A stretch of 39,539 nt of DNA from IMG/VR virus record IMGVR_UViG_3300030106_005739, positions 1 through 39,539 of that record; one strand, given 5' to 3'. Shown here one piece after another: positions 10,001-16,194 of this stretch; the first letter of the stretch is position 1, and each line of letters starts with the position of its first letter. Origin of the DNA: a virus. The notes below the pieces were generated by a model. It was given only the letters and a program-made list of their open reading frames with translations, did not search any database and was not told where the DNA came from. Both the position numbers and the translations under genes were made by a program.

Positions 10001-10256
10001 GGCGGTGACTGCAAAGGGCTACCGTGGCCAAAGGCTGTGGGACGAGACGGCGGGGATTATGGAAAAGGCCAGTGTCCTTGCCCAAGAGGCAGCCCTCTTG
10101 GGCGTCCCAATTACCGCTCAAGAGCTTGGCCGCCAGTTGTTTGTGCACACCGAAAACCGTGGCCTTGAGTTCACCGAAAGGGACCTGACCGACTTGATTG
10201 CCCCAGCGGCAATGAACTTCCTTGGGCTGTCAAATTACGAAAGGCTAAGAGAATGA
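7080..10256 (+). CDS. Very large internal virion protein with LPD38-like C-terminal region
   Basis: 1058 residues, starting directly after the preceding stop with little ribosome-binding site, so it is probably translated by reinitiation. Residues 60-66 are polyproline. Residues about 533-617 form a highly charged, Lys/Glu/Ala-rich segment likely to be coiled coil. The C-terminal third has SERNYSTMLNQIRASVFD (about 745), INYSTGRG (about 805) and FFAPRFAASRFQ (about 830). From memory this motif order resembles the large polyvalent protein associated domain LPD38 found in phage giant proteins. No lytic or protease motif is visible. Ejection into the host with the DNA is a reasonable inference; the domain match needs a profile search. 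Confidence 0.6.
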   Translation: MARVTPQQQAMLDAARQLMEEEQVDDAPLRERLFYLGAHPEMGGAPGTPFQPQARVYPEPPPPPTEDYVYEMEPLVIEDTRPKYTPAYGPSPSWERARERARESEGGLSSVADFAGGFVRGAGSEAAGMIESQVMGGLGVVDPEFDQMAKDWRQETEQQEEELQSLLAGDPELLDSMQREAKDLWSSITGIAAPAPSPEDTPQKDPTARSIRRAPPTPPEKTGEQMGEQMLRSILVDQGIMFSDLRDYGQAYPLATLLTLSPAALEKIAKLPGMSKKAVVEAQERLKKLLENRSAKQADELAKRTEKALMEAKDKEGLEQAFRQIEENDGISMLKARSASTSPSFESEFNLLVDNTPYTGPALVGAANQAETKRLRELFGLPNRTGKKGESMDQALENAKLLLVTEGADVVPKMELQAFLDAARKGEHILTADQQFAGLLYVKAIGKQKDKILDDLSKTPAINLRERKRLDDKMSVLLATQEEVMEALEESGSAWGRAGRGRQMFLEMFDEITESKIIKLAESQLGRDLSLKEADSLKKRFNKANKQKKKAKKAIEKADERLEELKQAEEELNKALPGADRRKKQKARAAINKERKKVQTVKAKASQKAAEASAAELFAAQPWWWRWGQKVTGTSRALQASMDASAAGRQAVQMFKEHPWLSLQAFKKAARATWDPAYATILQEELLTSDYAKYADRAGLYIADVQGVRGMSGRSGALTAGEEAFVNNAVGDIPVVGGMLDDALQMSERNYSTMLNQIRASVFDKWTRLDGEGLLSAANYMGDAVEDAGGVLRVSPEDAQKLARIINYSTGRGDLSWVGPKGKRALSTIFFAPRFAASRFQSPIRDTIDIVSAAGNAVAGQPLSAAQKIQLRRYAKQLGANLTINSSVAMATSDAGWEEGMAGFFDSSDPGFLSVVIRNRDTERIIDTSGGIASTWRYLPGLWDLFVEEGEAESPRIDRLISNKVVGPIALIGKAVTAKGYRGQRLWDETAGIMEKASVLAQEAALLGVPITAQELGRQLFVHTENRGLEFTERDLTDLIAPAAMNFLGLSNYERLRE

Positions 10257-10891
10257 GAACACCGCCCCGGCTAGAGGACCTTCACCCATGGCTCCGATGG
10301 CGAATCAACGACATCGCTGTATCCCATCGTATTTCGCTCCCTGACGCATCTTTGTGCCTTATATGGGGCCATAGGTCTGTAGAGGAGCAAAAGGCCGCCT
10401 ATGCGGCAAAACGGAGCAAGCTAGACGGTGTTAGGAAGTTCTCTCTTCATAACTATCGGCCGTCCCTAGCGGCCGATCTCTGGGTATATACAGGGTCAGA
10501 TGATGATGACCCTATTCTCTATGAAGGGAGGCCCTCTAAGAAAGAGGGCCTCAGTCTACAGTTACTCCAGAAGGGTAGTCTGAAGAGATATTATATACCT
10601 TTGGGCGCGCTCGCGCGTGAGGCAGGCCTTGAGGCAGGCGCCCTGTGGCGCACGTTCCGTGATGGCCCCCATGTCCAGGTGCCCAAGAAAGGGCGAATGA
10701 AGCTCTTGCAGGATGTATTAAATTCCAGAGGCTTTGATGTTGGCGTGGCTGATGGCATCATCGGGCCCAAGACGAAGGCGGGCATCGAGAAGGCCGCAGA
10801 TTTGTCTGGCGAGCGAGGCTATTTTCGCTCATCTTTGATGCCGGTAACGCCAGCCCTTTGGGCCTGGCTGCATGAGGGTGGTGGACAGTGA
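10253..10891 (+). CDS. Endolysin: M15-type peptidase with C-terminal peptidoglycan-binding segment
   Basis: 212 residues, ATG 10253 overlapping the previous stop (ATGA). The N-terminal domain carries the metallopeptidase M15 (VanY/L-Ala-D-Glu endopeptidase-like) motif order. This is GHRSVEEQ at 39-46, SLHN...AADLW with candidate zinc ligands His66 and Asp75, and GPHVQV with His140 as the third ligand. Residues about 152-184 (LQDVLNSRGFDVGVADGIIGPKT) match a peptidoglycan_binding_1 repeat. Such enzymes cut peptide cross-links of the wall at lysis. There is no signal peptide, so a holin is needed for export; holin candidates follow within 3 kb. Confidence 0.85.
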   Translation: MRTPPRLEDLHPWLRWRINDIAVSHRISLPDASLCLIWGHRSVEEQKAAYAAKRSKLDGVRKFSLHNYRPSLAADLWVYTGSDDDDPILYEGRPSKKEGLSLQLLQKGSLKRYYIPLGALAREAGLEAGALWRTFRDGPHVQVPKKGRMKLLQDVLNSRGFDVGVADGIIGPKTKAGIEKAADLSGERGYFRSSLMPVTPALWAWLHEGGGQ

Positions 10892-11769
10892 TTGGCGTTC
10901 CCTTTGGGAAATACTCAAGGAAAAGCGGAGGCCCCGCCAGGAGCCCTCTCCGCAACAAGTCTTCCGGTGGCGGTGCTGGCGGCTGGAGCACAAAGTCCTG
11001 GGCGTTTGATGGCAACCTCGACTACGTAGTTGCAGATGGCGTCGCCCACGGCACGGACAATTTCGACTGGCAGGACGAGGCACACAGCGTGTCCGTGTGG
11101 TTTAAGACCACGACCACCTCGCAGCAGGCTTTGTGGTCCTTTGGCCACTCAAGTTCAAGCGTCAAGTTTTGGTATCTTCAGATCCAAGGCGCATCGGGCG
11201 GCGACGCTGCCCGCGTCAAGCTGTTCGGCAAGGTCAGCAACACACAAGGGCTGTTCGGCAAAAACGACGCAACGAGCAGCCCGCATGGCGAAACCGGGGC
11301 TATCTGGGTCCAATCAGACGACACCAACGGCATCAACCCTGCCGATGGGAACTGGCACAACGTCATCGTCACCTTCACCGGACAGGCCAGCACGGCCCAA
11401 GCGGTGAAGATGTACATTGATGGCAACTACGTTGGCTTTTCAAAGTCGAGAGGCAGCGACCTTGAGGTTGACGACTTTACCATTGGCGCCTTCCGGACGG
11501 ACGGAGGCAACGAAATGGGGCAATACTTCCGAGGGAACATTTCTCAAATCAGCATGTGGACAAGCGCGCTGTCTGCCGAGAACGCCACCGCCGTGTACGC
11601 AATGGGCAATTCTATGGACACCAGAGACCTAACCCCCGCACCAATCCACCTGTATCGGTTTGGAGACGGAGATGACAACGGCCCAGGCACCCTGACCGAC
11701 TACGGTTCTGGTGACAAAGACGGCACTGGCGAGGGCGACCCCACGGTCGTTCCGGATTCACCACCATGA
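10888..11769 (+). CDS. LamG/concanavalin-like lectin-fold protein
   Basis: 293 residues. The start is GTG 10888, overlapping the endolysin stop (GTGA). Residues about 38-245 have the strand order of LamG_3/concanavalin A-like domains: SVSVWFKTTTTSQQALWSFG, DGNWHNVIVTF, VKMYIDGNYVG, FRGNISQISMWTSALSAENA. This fold binds sugars or forms adhesins on phage tails and capsids. A Gly-rich N-terminal tail and an Asp/Gly-rich C-terminus flank it. A host-surface binding or decoration role is likely but inferred. The next gene starts inside its stop codon. Confidence 0.8.
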   Translation: MIGVPFGKYSRKSGGPARSPLRNKSSGGGAGGWSTKSWAFDGNLDYVVADGVAHGTDNFDWQDEAHSVSVWFKTTTTSQQALWSFGHSSSSVKFWYLQIQGASGGDAARVKLFGKVSNTQGLFGKNDATSSPHGETGAIWVQSDDTNGINPADGNWHNVIVTFTGQASTAQAVKMYIDGNYVGFSKSRGSDLEVDDFTIGAFRTDGGNEMGQYFRGNISQISMWTSALSAENATAVYAMGNSMDTRDLTPAPIHLYRFGDGDDNGPGTLTDYGSGDKDGTGEGDPTVVPDSPP

Positions 11770-11978
11770 GCGACTGGAACGACAAGCACTATCTTATCTG
11801 CTCGGTTGACGACGTTGACGAACACCTCGCCAACCCGGCCTGCCTCACCAGAACGCCCAGGAAGAGCCTGGACGGCCTGCTGTGCATCATCAAACTTACG
11901 GAGCCCGTTGAGGGCTCTATTGACCACGAAACAGCTTTTAACACCATGTCTACAGCGGCATGGAACCCAAACGCCTAA
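11766..11978 (+). CDS. Small hypothetical protein
   Basis: 70 residues, ATG 11766 overlapping the lectin-like gene's stop (ATGA). The sequence starts MSDWNDKHYLICSVDDVDEH and is mixed polar and hydrophobic without membrane segment. It is translationally coupled to its upstream neighbour, suggesting a companion of the LamG protein, for example a small virion or assembly protein. No family recognised. Confidence 0.6.
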   Translation: MSDWNDKHYLICSVDDVDEHLANPACLTRTPRKSLDGLLCIIKLTEPVEGSIDHETAFNTMSTAAWNPNA

Positions 11979-11990
11979 CAGGAGGGCATC

Positions 11991-12413
11991 ATGGGATACG
12001 GAACAAGAGAAATTGCCAACCTGCCAGTGGTTAATCGCTACTTCACCATTGAGCAGCTTCCGCAGAGCCACGAAACGGCCAAGACCGGCCTTAGTCTGGT
12101 AGGCGCCATCAACACTCGCCTGGCCGCCAACACGACACTTAACCCCAGGCCAGTCAACTTTTCCGCTATCGTTATCTCTAACGATCACGCCACGGTAAGC
12201 TTTTACCTGCGAACTGCTGGGGCAGACATTGCCGACAAGGGAATTGTGGTTGGGCCAGGAGAGAGCTTGTTCTTGGCATTTGACGGGCAGCCGGTCAGCA
12301 GCCCCACTCCAGCAGGAGAGTCTCCGGCAGCCGGAGCCGCTCCCGCCAATGAGCTTGTCTATCAGTCTGTTGGGACTGGCACCACCGCCGTCAGCGTTGC
12401 CGTATACTACTGA
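11991..12413 (+). CDS. Hypothetical, probably beta-structured virion protein
   Basis: 140 residues, ATG 11991 with a clear AGGAGG ribosome-binding site at 11981-11986. The pattern (VNFSAIVISNDHATVSFYLRT, KGIVVGPGESLFLAFDG, TTAVSVAVYY) predicts a compact beta sandwich with a Pro/Ala-rich linker near residues 103-115. Short proteins of this kind often decorate phage tails or capsids. That role is inferred from fold pattern and late-operon position; the family is not recognised. Its stop overlaps the next ATG by one base. Confidence 0.6.
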   Translation: MGYGTREIANLPVVNRYFTIEQLPQSHETAKTGLSLVGAINTRLAANTTLNPRPVNFSAIVISNDHATVSFYLRTAGADIADKGIVVGPGESLFLAFDGQPVSSPTPAGESPAAGAAPANELVYQSVGTGTTAVSVAVYY

Positions 12414-12715
12414 TGGAAACGGACCTCGCAAATACCCTGATAGAGCAGGGGATTCTCGGGCTCTGGTGCATGTTTATGATTTTCTTGTACCACCAGGGCA
12501 ACAAGAGGACTGATCGCATCGAGAAGCAGCGAGAGCGAGACCGCAAAGAGGCGGACGAGCGCATCGATACCCTCATCAGCAAGGTCGATGATGTCATCAC
12601 CAGGCTGGACATGTTCACCTCCCGCTTCGATGAGAAGCTGCAAGAGGACAAGATGCAGAGGATGATTCGAGAGGCTAGCCGTGGCCGCGTCAAAACGGAG
12701 ACCAAAATCCAATGA
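12413..12715 (+). CDS. Small membrane protein with coiled coil (holin or spanin candidate)
   Basis: 100 residues, ATG 12413. A single hydrophobic segment at about residues 12-28 (LIEQGILGLWCMFMIFLY) is followed by a long, strongly charged helix (about 30-85) with heptad-like spacing, IDTLISKVDDVITRLDMF. This plan, one N-terminal membrane helix then coiled coil, is shared by BhlA/UviB-type holins and by inner-membrane spanins. Its place shortly after the endolysin supports a lysis role. I cannot decide between holin and spanin from sequence alone. Confidence 0.6.
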   Translation: METDLANTLIEQGILGLWCMFMIFLYHQGNKRTDRIEKQRERDRKEADERIDTLISKVDDVITRLDMFTSRFDEKLQEDKMQRMIREASRGRVKTETKIQ

Positions 12716-12984
12716 GCGCCAAGAAGACAGCCAGGAAGTCAGCGGCGAAGTCTCTGCTTAAGCGGCACGGGGTCAAGGCCTCTGGTGTTCCTGTGCGAAC
12801 CCCCAGCCACCCCACCAAAAGCCACAAGGTGGTCTACAAGGGAAAGCTCATCCGGTTCGGAGAGCAGGGGGCCAAGACCAATCAGAGCGCCAAGCAGCGC
12901 AAGGCCTTCAAGTCTAGGCACCGCAAAAACATCGCCAGGGGGCCAACAAGCGCAGCCTGGTGGGCAAACAAGGTGAAGTGGTAA
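12712..12984 (+). CDS. Small basic protein with WANKVKW C-terminus
   Basis: 90 residues, ATG 12712 overlapping the upstream stop (ATGA). It is very rich in Lys and Arg. The N-terminal 20 residues are KKTARKSAAKSLLKRHG-like. The C-terminus KSRHRKNIARG...SAAWWANKVKW is a motif I recall from small hypothetical proteins of other phages, often in similar late positions. Nucleic-acid binding or capsid association is possible from charge, but the function is unknown. It sits inside the run of lysis candidates. Confidence 0.65.
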   Translation: MSAKKTARKSAAKSLLKRHGVKASGVPVRTPSHPTKSHKVVYKGKLIRFGEQGAKTNQSAKQRKAFKSRHRKNIARGPTSAAWWANKVKW

Positions 12985-13280
12985 TGGAACTATCCTGGGA
13001 CAGACTCACCATGGTGCTCGTCATGTCGGCCCTCGCCGCCAGCACCGTGACTCAAATCTTCAAGGCCCTGTTCAAAGACGCCTACCTCCAGGACTCCAAG
13101 GTCCGAAGACCCTTGCTTCGTGCTATCTCTGGCGTCTGTGGCGCTGTGTTCGGCTGGTGGCTAGAAGGCCCGATGGGAATCGTCATCGGAATCGGCGCTG
13201 GTGGCATCACCACCACCGTAGTGGCTGCCATCAAGGACCGAATCAAGTCCGGTAACGCTAAGATAGATGAGGACTTCTAG
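12984..13280 (+). CDS. Two-segment membrane protein, holin candidate
   Basis: 98 residues from ATG 12984, which shares an A with the previous TAA. A GTG at 12960 lies in frame but has no better ribosome-binding site, so the ATG is preferred. Hydrophobic segments lie at about residues 8-25 (TMVLVMSALAASTVTQIF) and 50-85, a long Gly-rich stretch GVCGAVFGWWLEGPMGIVIGIGAG that could form one or two helices. The tail is charged (DRIKSGNAKIDEDF). Size, topology and position after the endolysin make it the best holin candidate here. No named holin family is recognised. Confidence 0.65.
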   Translation: MELSWDRLTMVLVMSALAASTVTQIFKALFKDAYLQDSKVRRPLLRAISGVCGAVFGWWLEGPMGIVIGIGAGGITTTVVAAIKDRIKSGNAKIDEDF

Positions 13281-13594
13281 TGTTCAACGTAGTCCTCACC
13301 ATGGCAGCAGCCATCGTTATCCTTATCGGCCTCTGGAGGAGGTCCGAGAAGATGCGTGCTGAGTCTGAGGCCGACTACGCCGCTCTGGTGGTCGCCTCTA
13401 AGGCGTCTATGGACGCCGCTGCTGAGGCAAAAGCTGTGCTTGATGAGCAGGAGAAAGAGATACGCTCTCTCCAGAAAGCTCACTCTGTAATTAAGAAGAG
13501 CCTCAAAGAGGCATCCGAAGAAGTTGACAGGTCATCTGGAAGCCCAGCCAAGATTGCTGGGTTGTGGAACAAGGCGTTCTCAGGAGAAAAATAA
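13280..13594 (+). CDS. Membrane-anchored coiled-coil protein (inner-membrane spanin-like)
   Basis: 104 residues; the start is GTG 13280, overlapping the upstream TAG by one base. One N-terminal membrane helix (VVLTMAAAIVILIGLW, residues 4-19) is followed by an almost wholly helical Glu/Lys/Ala-rich region to about residue 80 (EAKAVLDEQEKEIRSLQKAH). The plan is that of Rz-type inner-membrane spanins. Such proteins pair with an outer-membrane partner in Gram-negative hosts; 14804-15187 could be that partner or another membrane lysis factor. Assignment is by topology only. Confidence 0.6.
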   Translation: MFNVVLTMAAAIVILIGLWRRSEKMRAESEADYAALVVASKASMDAAAEAKAVLDEQEKEIRSLQKAHSVIKKSLKEASEEVDRSSGSPAKIAGLWNKAFSGEK

Positions 13595-14664
13595 TGGCTA
13601 GAGATCCAGACCTCAGAGAATACGAGCAGATGACAGAGGTCTTAGAGCGCCCTGGCGGCCCCAATTGGCGCTGGCAGCGAGACGCCCTCAAAAAGTCGAT
13701 TGAGAGACACACGCCAAACTGGAAACGAGTTCAGGCGGCTCAGGCTGCCATCGGCAACATGCGAACCGGGCCTGGGTTCTCAGACGCGGCAGCCGAGAAC
13801 TTGCTAAGAAGCGCCGGAATCCAGGTCAAAAGAGTGACAGGGCAGGCTCCAATGGCGATCCACCCCCTCACAGGTCGCCGGGTGTCTGCTGTCGCGTTGG
13901 CCTCGGAAATCGATAGCATTGCAAGCGCCTTTCCCGACACGGCCAGCCCACAAGCAAGATTTAAACTAGCCGCCGAGGCGCTCAGGACGGGCGATATTCC
14001 AAACGAGGTTATTGGGCGCAGGGCTTTCAGTGACAGTGTGAGCCTCGAAGAGGCTGCCTCCAGGCAGCAACGCTTGAGCCAGGAGGCCATTGAGCAAGCG
14101 CGCGGAGAGGCGGCAGATACCCACCTAAAAAGAAACCTGAGAAACTTTAAGCAAAGACAGCGAGTCGCTGCCGACATCGCTGACCCCTCCGTCATGGAGG
14201 GGATGAGAAAAGGAATAGACAAGGCAGACAAGGCTGCCGTCCGTAGGCTGGCCGCCACTGCATTGCGAGGAACCAGAGGGCTAGCCGGTGGTGCCCTTGG
14301 CCTTGTTGGCTCAACGCCCGCCGCAGTTGCCTTGAGAGCAATGGAACGGCCTGATGACATGACCGTCGCAGAGGACTACCGCCAAGACGAGGCCCTTGCC
14401 GCAGACGTGCTTGGCCTTGCCCAGCGCTCCGAGATGCCGGTCTTTAGCATCTCTCCGGAGAGAAGGGCTGCCGCCATGATGGCAATCAGGTCGGGGAGAA
14501 CCGGGCTCCGGCCCCCTCCGGTCGACGGGGTGATACAGGACGCCATCACAGATGAAGAAATCCAATTCGTCCTAAGAGACATGGCCGACCCAGGAAACCC
14601 CACCGTAAGCAGGCCTCGATACGAGGTCGACAAAGCCGCACCCCGCACAACGGAGCTAAAATAA
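13594..14664 (+). CDS. Hypothetical helical protein
   Basis: 356 residues from ATG 13594, whose A is shared with the upstream TAA; AGGAG at 13582-13586 is well placed. An in-frame GTG at 13564 would lie inside the upstream gene without its own signal, so it is not used. The protein is Ala/Arg/Glu-rich and likely mostly helical. A small-residue, hydrophobic stretch LAGGALGLVGSTPAAVAL lies near residues 230-247. No domain is recognised. Late position suggests a virion or morphogenesis role. Confidence 0.6.
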   Translation: MARDPDLREYEQMTEVLERPGGPNWRWQRDALKKSIERHTPNWKRVQAAQAAIGNMRTGPGFSDAAAENLLRSAGIQVKRVTGQAPMAIHPLTGRRVSAVALASEIDSIASAFPDTASPQARFKLAAEALRTGDIPNEVIGRRAFSDSVSLEEAASRQQRLSQEAIEQARGEAADTHLKRNLRNFKQRQRVAADIADPSVMEGMRKGIDKADKAAVRRLAATALRGTRGLAGGALGLVGSTPAAVALRAMERPDDMTVAEDYRQDEALAADVLGLAQRSEMPVFSISPERRAAAMMAIRSGRTGLRPPPVDGVIQDAITDEEIQFVLRDMADPGNPTVSRPRYEVDKAAPRTTELK

Positions 14665-14804
14665 TGCCTGTCGTAATCAATCCCAAGACCAAGAAAGCCA
14701 AGCACCTTAGCTATTCCAAGAAAGGAAAAGCAGCGGCCAGAAGGGCCGCAGCTAAGGGGATGATCGTCAAGAACATGAAGAAGACTAAGAAGTCCTCTTA
14801 CTGA
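14664..14804 (+). CDS. Very small basic protein
   Basis: 46 residues, not long enough for usual ORF cut-offs. ATG 14664 shares its A with the preceding TAA and the TGA stop overlaps the next ATG at 14804, so it fits exactly between two coupled genes. The sequence starts MPVVINPKTKKAKHLSYSKK and is about 40 percent Lys/Arg/Ala, ending KKTKKSSY. Small Lys/Ala-rich proteins of this type recur in phages, possibly binding DNA, but the role is unknown. Confidence 0.75.
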   Translation: MPVVINPKTKKAKHLSYSKKGKAAARRAAAKGMIVKNMKKTKKSSY

Positions 14805-15187
14805 TGACACCCTCTGTCGTGCTCGTAATGGCCCTTCTAACGGCTTTGCCGTGCAAAGAGGCATACAACCTCGAACATGGCGTCAAAGCGCCGTGTAGCG
14901 GCATCCTCGTGCCGCAGGACGAGGCCCTGTCATGCCTTAGGACAATCAGGGTCGACCTGCCGACATGCCTTGAGGACGTAAGCTACTGCCACAAAGAGTG
15001 TGGTGTGAAGCTGGACGGCCTCGAAGAGATGCGTAAGATAGAATCTCGCCGGGCCGACAAGCTGGAAAGTCTCTGGAGGGGGTCTACCCAGCCAAAGGCC
15101 TGGTATGAGCACCCCGCCGTGCCATTCACCGGCGGGGTGCTCGTCACTTCTTTTGCCGTTTACGCTTGGAGCGAAGCTCGGCGGTAA
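14804..15187 (+). CDS. Small exported/membrane protein of the lysis region
   Basis: 127 residues, ATG 14804. It has a hydrophobic N-terminus resembling a signal sequence (MTPSVVLVMALLTALPC). A Cys-rich, charged middle follows, with Cys near 17, 31, 44, 55, 62 and 66. A second hydrophobic segment near residues 105-122 follows WYEHPAVPFTGGVLVTSF. The phrase APCSGILVPQDEALSCL followed by a helical region and a Trp-x-x-x-Pro membrane helix resembles small phage membrane proteins, often annotated as spanin-like, that I recall from Gram-negative phages. It is the last gene of the plus-strand block and is followed by hairpins. Confidence 0.6.
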   Translation: MTPSVVLVMALLTALPCKEAYNLEHGVKAPCSGILVPQDEALSCLRTIRVDLPTCLEDVSYCHKECGVKLDGLEEMRKIESRRADKLESLWRGSTQPKAWYEHPAVPFTGGVLVTSFAVYAWSEARR

Positions 15188-15201
15188 GCCCTGCTAGCCT
15201 C

Positions 15202-15236
15202 CACCACAGCCCCCATTGCTTGGGGTTCGGGTGGTG
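15202..15236. terminator. Hairpin after the last plus-strand gene
   Basis: Outer arms CACCAC (15202-15207) and GTGGTG (15231-15236), and inner arms CCCCA (15211-15215) and TGGGG (15221-15225), form a two-tier dyad 15 bases after the stop codon. No T-tract follows. It may act as a rho-independent-like or processing hairpin for the late transcript. Low confidence as a true terminator. Confidence 0.35.
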
Positions 15237-15288
15237 CATGCAGAACTGTATGAACAGGCTGATTCTGGTCATTGTCCTCTCGTAAGGT

Positions 15289-15352
15289 GGGGGCCCTTGG
15301 AGGCGCTATTTCTGTGCTCGCAGGATACAGCGCTTGTGTTCCAAGGGCCCCC
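15289..15352. ncRNA. Long structured hairpin in the convergent zone
   Basis: A perfect 13-base inverted repeat, GGGGGCCCTTGGA at 15289-15301 and TCCAAGGGCCCCC at 15340-15352, encloses a second pair GCGCT (15303-15307) and AGCGC (15329-15333). This gives a 64-base stem with an internal loop. It would fold on either strand. It lies in a region without genes and is too long for an ordinary terminator. It could be a regulatory RNA, a bidirectional terminator or a protein-binding site; the sequence does not decide. Confidence 0.45.
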
Positions 15353-15515
15353 GAACAGAGCATCCCTCCATCGAGTTACCGTGGTGCTCTGTCATCGCTA
15401 TGTGAGTGAGAGTGGCTAAAGGGGCATTCCATGGCAGGGCCATAATCCCCCGCGACCCCAATGGCCTTCCTACTTACCAAGCTGCCGGTCCTGGCGCGCG
15501 ACCTCTTGGCTTTCG

Positions 15516-15533
15516 CCGCTGCTCTCGCAGCGG
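15516..15533 (+). terminator. Possible weak intrinsic terminator
   Basis: CCGCTGC (15516-15522) and GCAGCGG (15527-15533) form a 7-bp GC-rich stem with loop TCTC, followed on the plus strand by GGTTCTTGCG. The T-tract is short and interrupted, so termination would be weak. It is the best terminator-like structure for plus-strand transcripts entering the convergent zone. Confidence 0.35.
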
Positions 15534-15610
15534 GGTTCTTGCGCTAATTTCGCCCCCATTTAAGGAGACTTAACTCCGTAGGCAATCCCCCAGCGCAAGG
15601 CAATGACGGG

Positions 15611-15877
15611 CTAGCCGTCATCGTCATCGTCATAAGCATCCGGGTCGGGCTGCTCAGAACGGAACTTCTCAATCTCTTCTTTCCACTCGTCTATACAATG
15701 CTCGATGACGTGCTGGCTAGAACTGAACTCCCGGAAGTCGGGAGCGATGTGAAGCTCCTTGCAGGCCATTGTGCACTCGAACATCCAGTCTTCGGCCTCG
15801 TTTAGCAGGTCCAGCGCCTGCTGTAGATGGGAGAGAGCGTCCTCCATGGCCTGTAGCTCTTCGGTTGGATGTAGCAT
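15611..15877 (-). CDS. Small acidic hypothetical protein
   Basis: 88 residues; ATG at 15877 shares its A with the TAA of the upstream gene, so the two are coupled. It is helical and acidic (EELQAMEDALSHLQQALDLL) and ends in a run of Asp (YDDDDDG). A strongly acidic tail can mimic DNA or bind host proteins, but no function is recognised. It is the last gene of the minus-strand block; its stop codon lies inside a small dyad, ATGACGG/CCGTCAT, at 15602-15620. Confidence 0.65.
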   Translation of the reverse strand: MLHPTEELQAMEDALSHLQQALDLLNEAEDWMFECTMACKELHIAPDFREFSSSQHVIEHCIDEWKEEIEKFRSEQPDPDAYDDDDDG

Positions 15878-16194
15878 TACATTTCTCCTCTGAACTTTTG
15901 GTCAGCCTCTCTGGCCTCCTCCTCTGAAGGGACGTATGGAAGCCAGTCAGCGTGCTGCTTGAGCACCGCCTCTGCCCCTTCCAAGGCCTCGCGTCCGTAC
16001 TTTCCCACCATCAACTCTGGATAGAGGTGCCAGCACAATTTGAACAGCGCCTCAAGCGCATCGTAAAAGTTGGGACCCTCTTCTTCGCCAGTAGGCATTC
16101 CGAAGTCCCGTCCATTCTTTTTCATTCCACCCATGACGTACTCCTCTGTAGCGTCGTCTTCACTAAAGTTCAGACGACGCGTAAGGGTTCGCAT
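15877..16194 (-). CDS. Hypothetical protein
   Basis: 105 residues. The start at 16194 lies about 30 bases inside the 3' end of the helicase gene. A later Met at residue 21 is possible, but the upstream ATG gives the usual short overlap of this operon. The protein is mostly helical, with EALFKLCWHLYPELMVGKYGREALEGAEAVL in its middle as its most conserved-looking part. No family recognised. It sits downstream of the helicase and is probably co-transcribed with it. Confidence 0.6.
   Translation of the reverse strand: MRTLTRRLNFSEDDATEEYVMGGMKKNGRDFGMPTGEEEGPNFYDALEALFKLCWHLYPELMVGKYGREALEGAEAVLKQHADWLPYVPSEEEAREADQKFRGEM

Larger units (their letters stand above)
15188..15610. other. Convergent gene-free region with several hairpins
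   Basis: No supported gene lies between the plus-strand stop at 15187 and the minus-strand stop at 15611. The stretch holds a two-tier hairpin at 15202-15236, a long hairpin at 15289-15352, a short hairpin at 15516-15533 and a small dyad at 15602-15620. None is followed by a clear T-run on either strand, although GGTTCTT follows the hairpin at 15516. Both transcription blocks meet here, so termination or RNA 3' end protection is the likely job. A small RNA is also possible. Confidence 0.6.

Noticed and set aside
11700-12431. Minus-strand frame of 243 codons
   Set aside because: It lies opposite three coupled plus-strand genes with good start sites.
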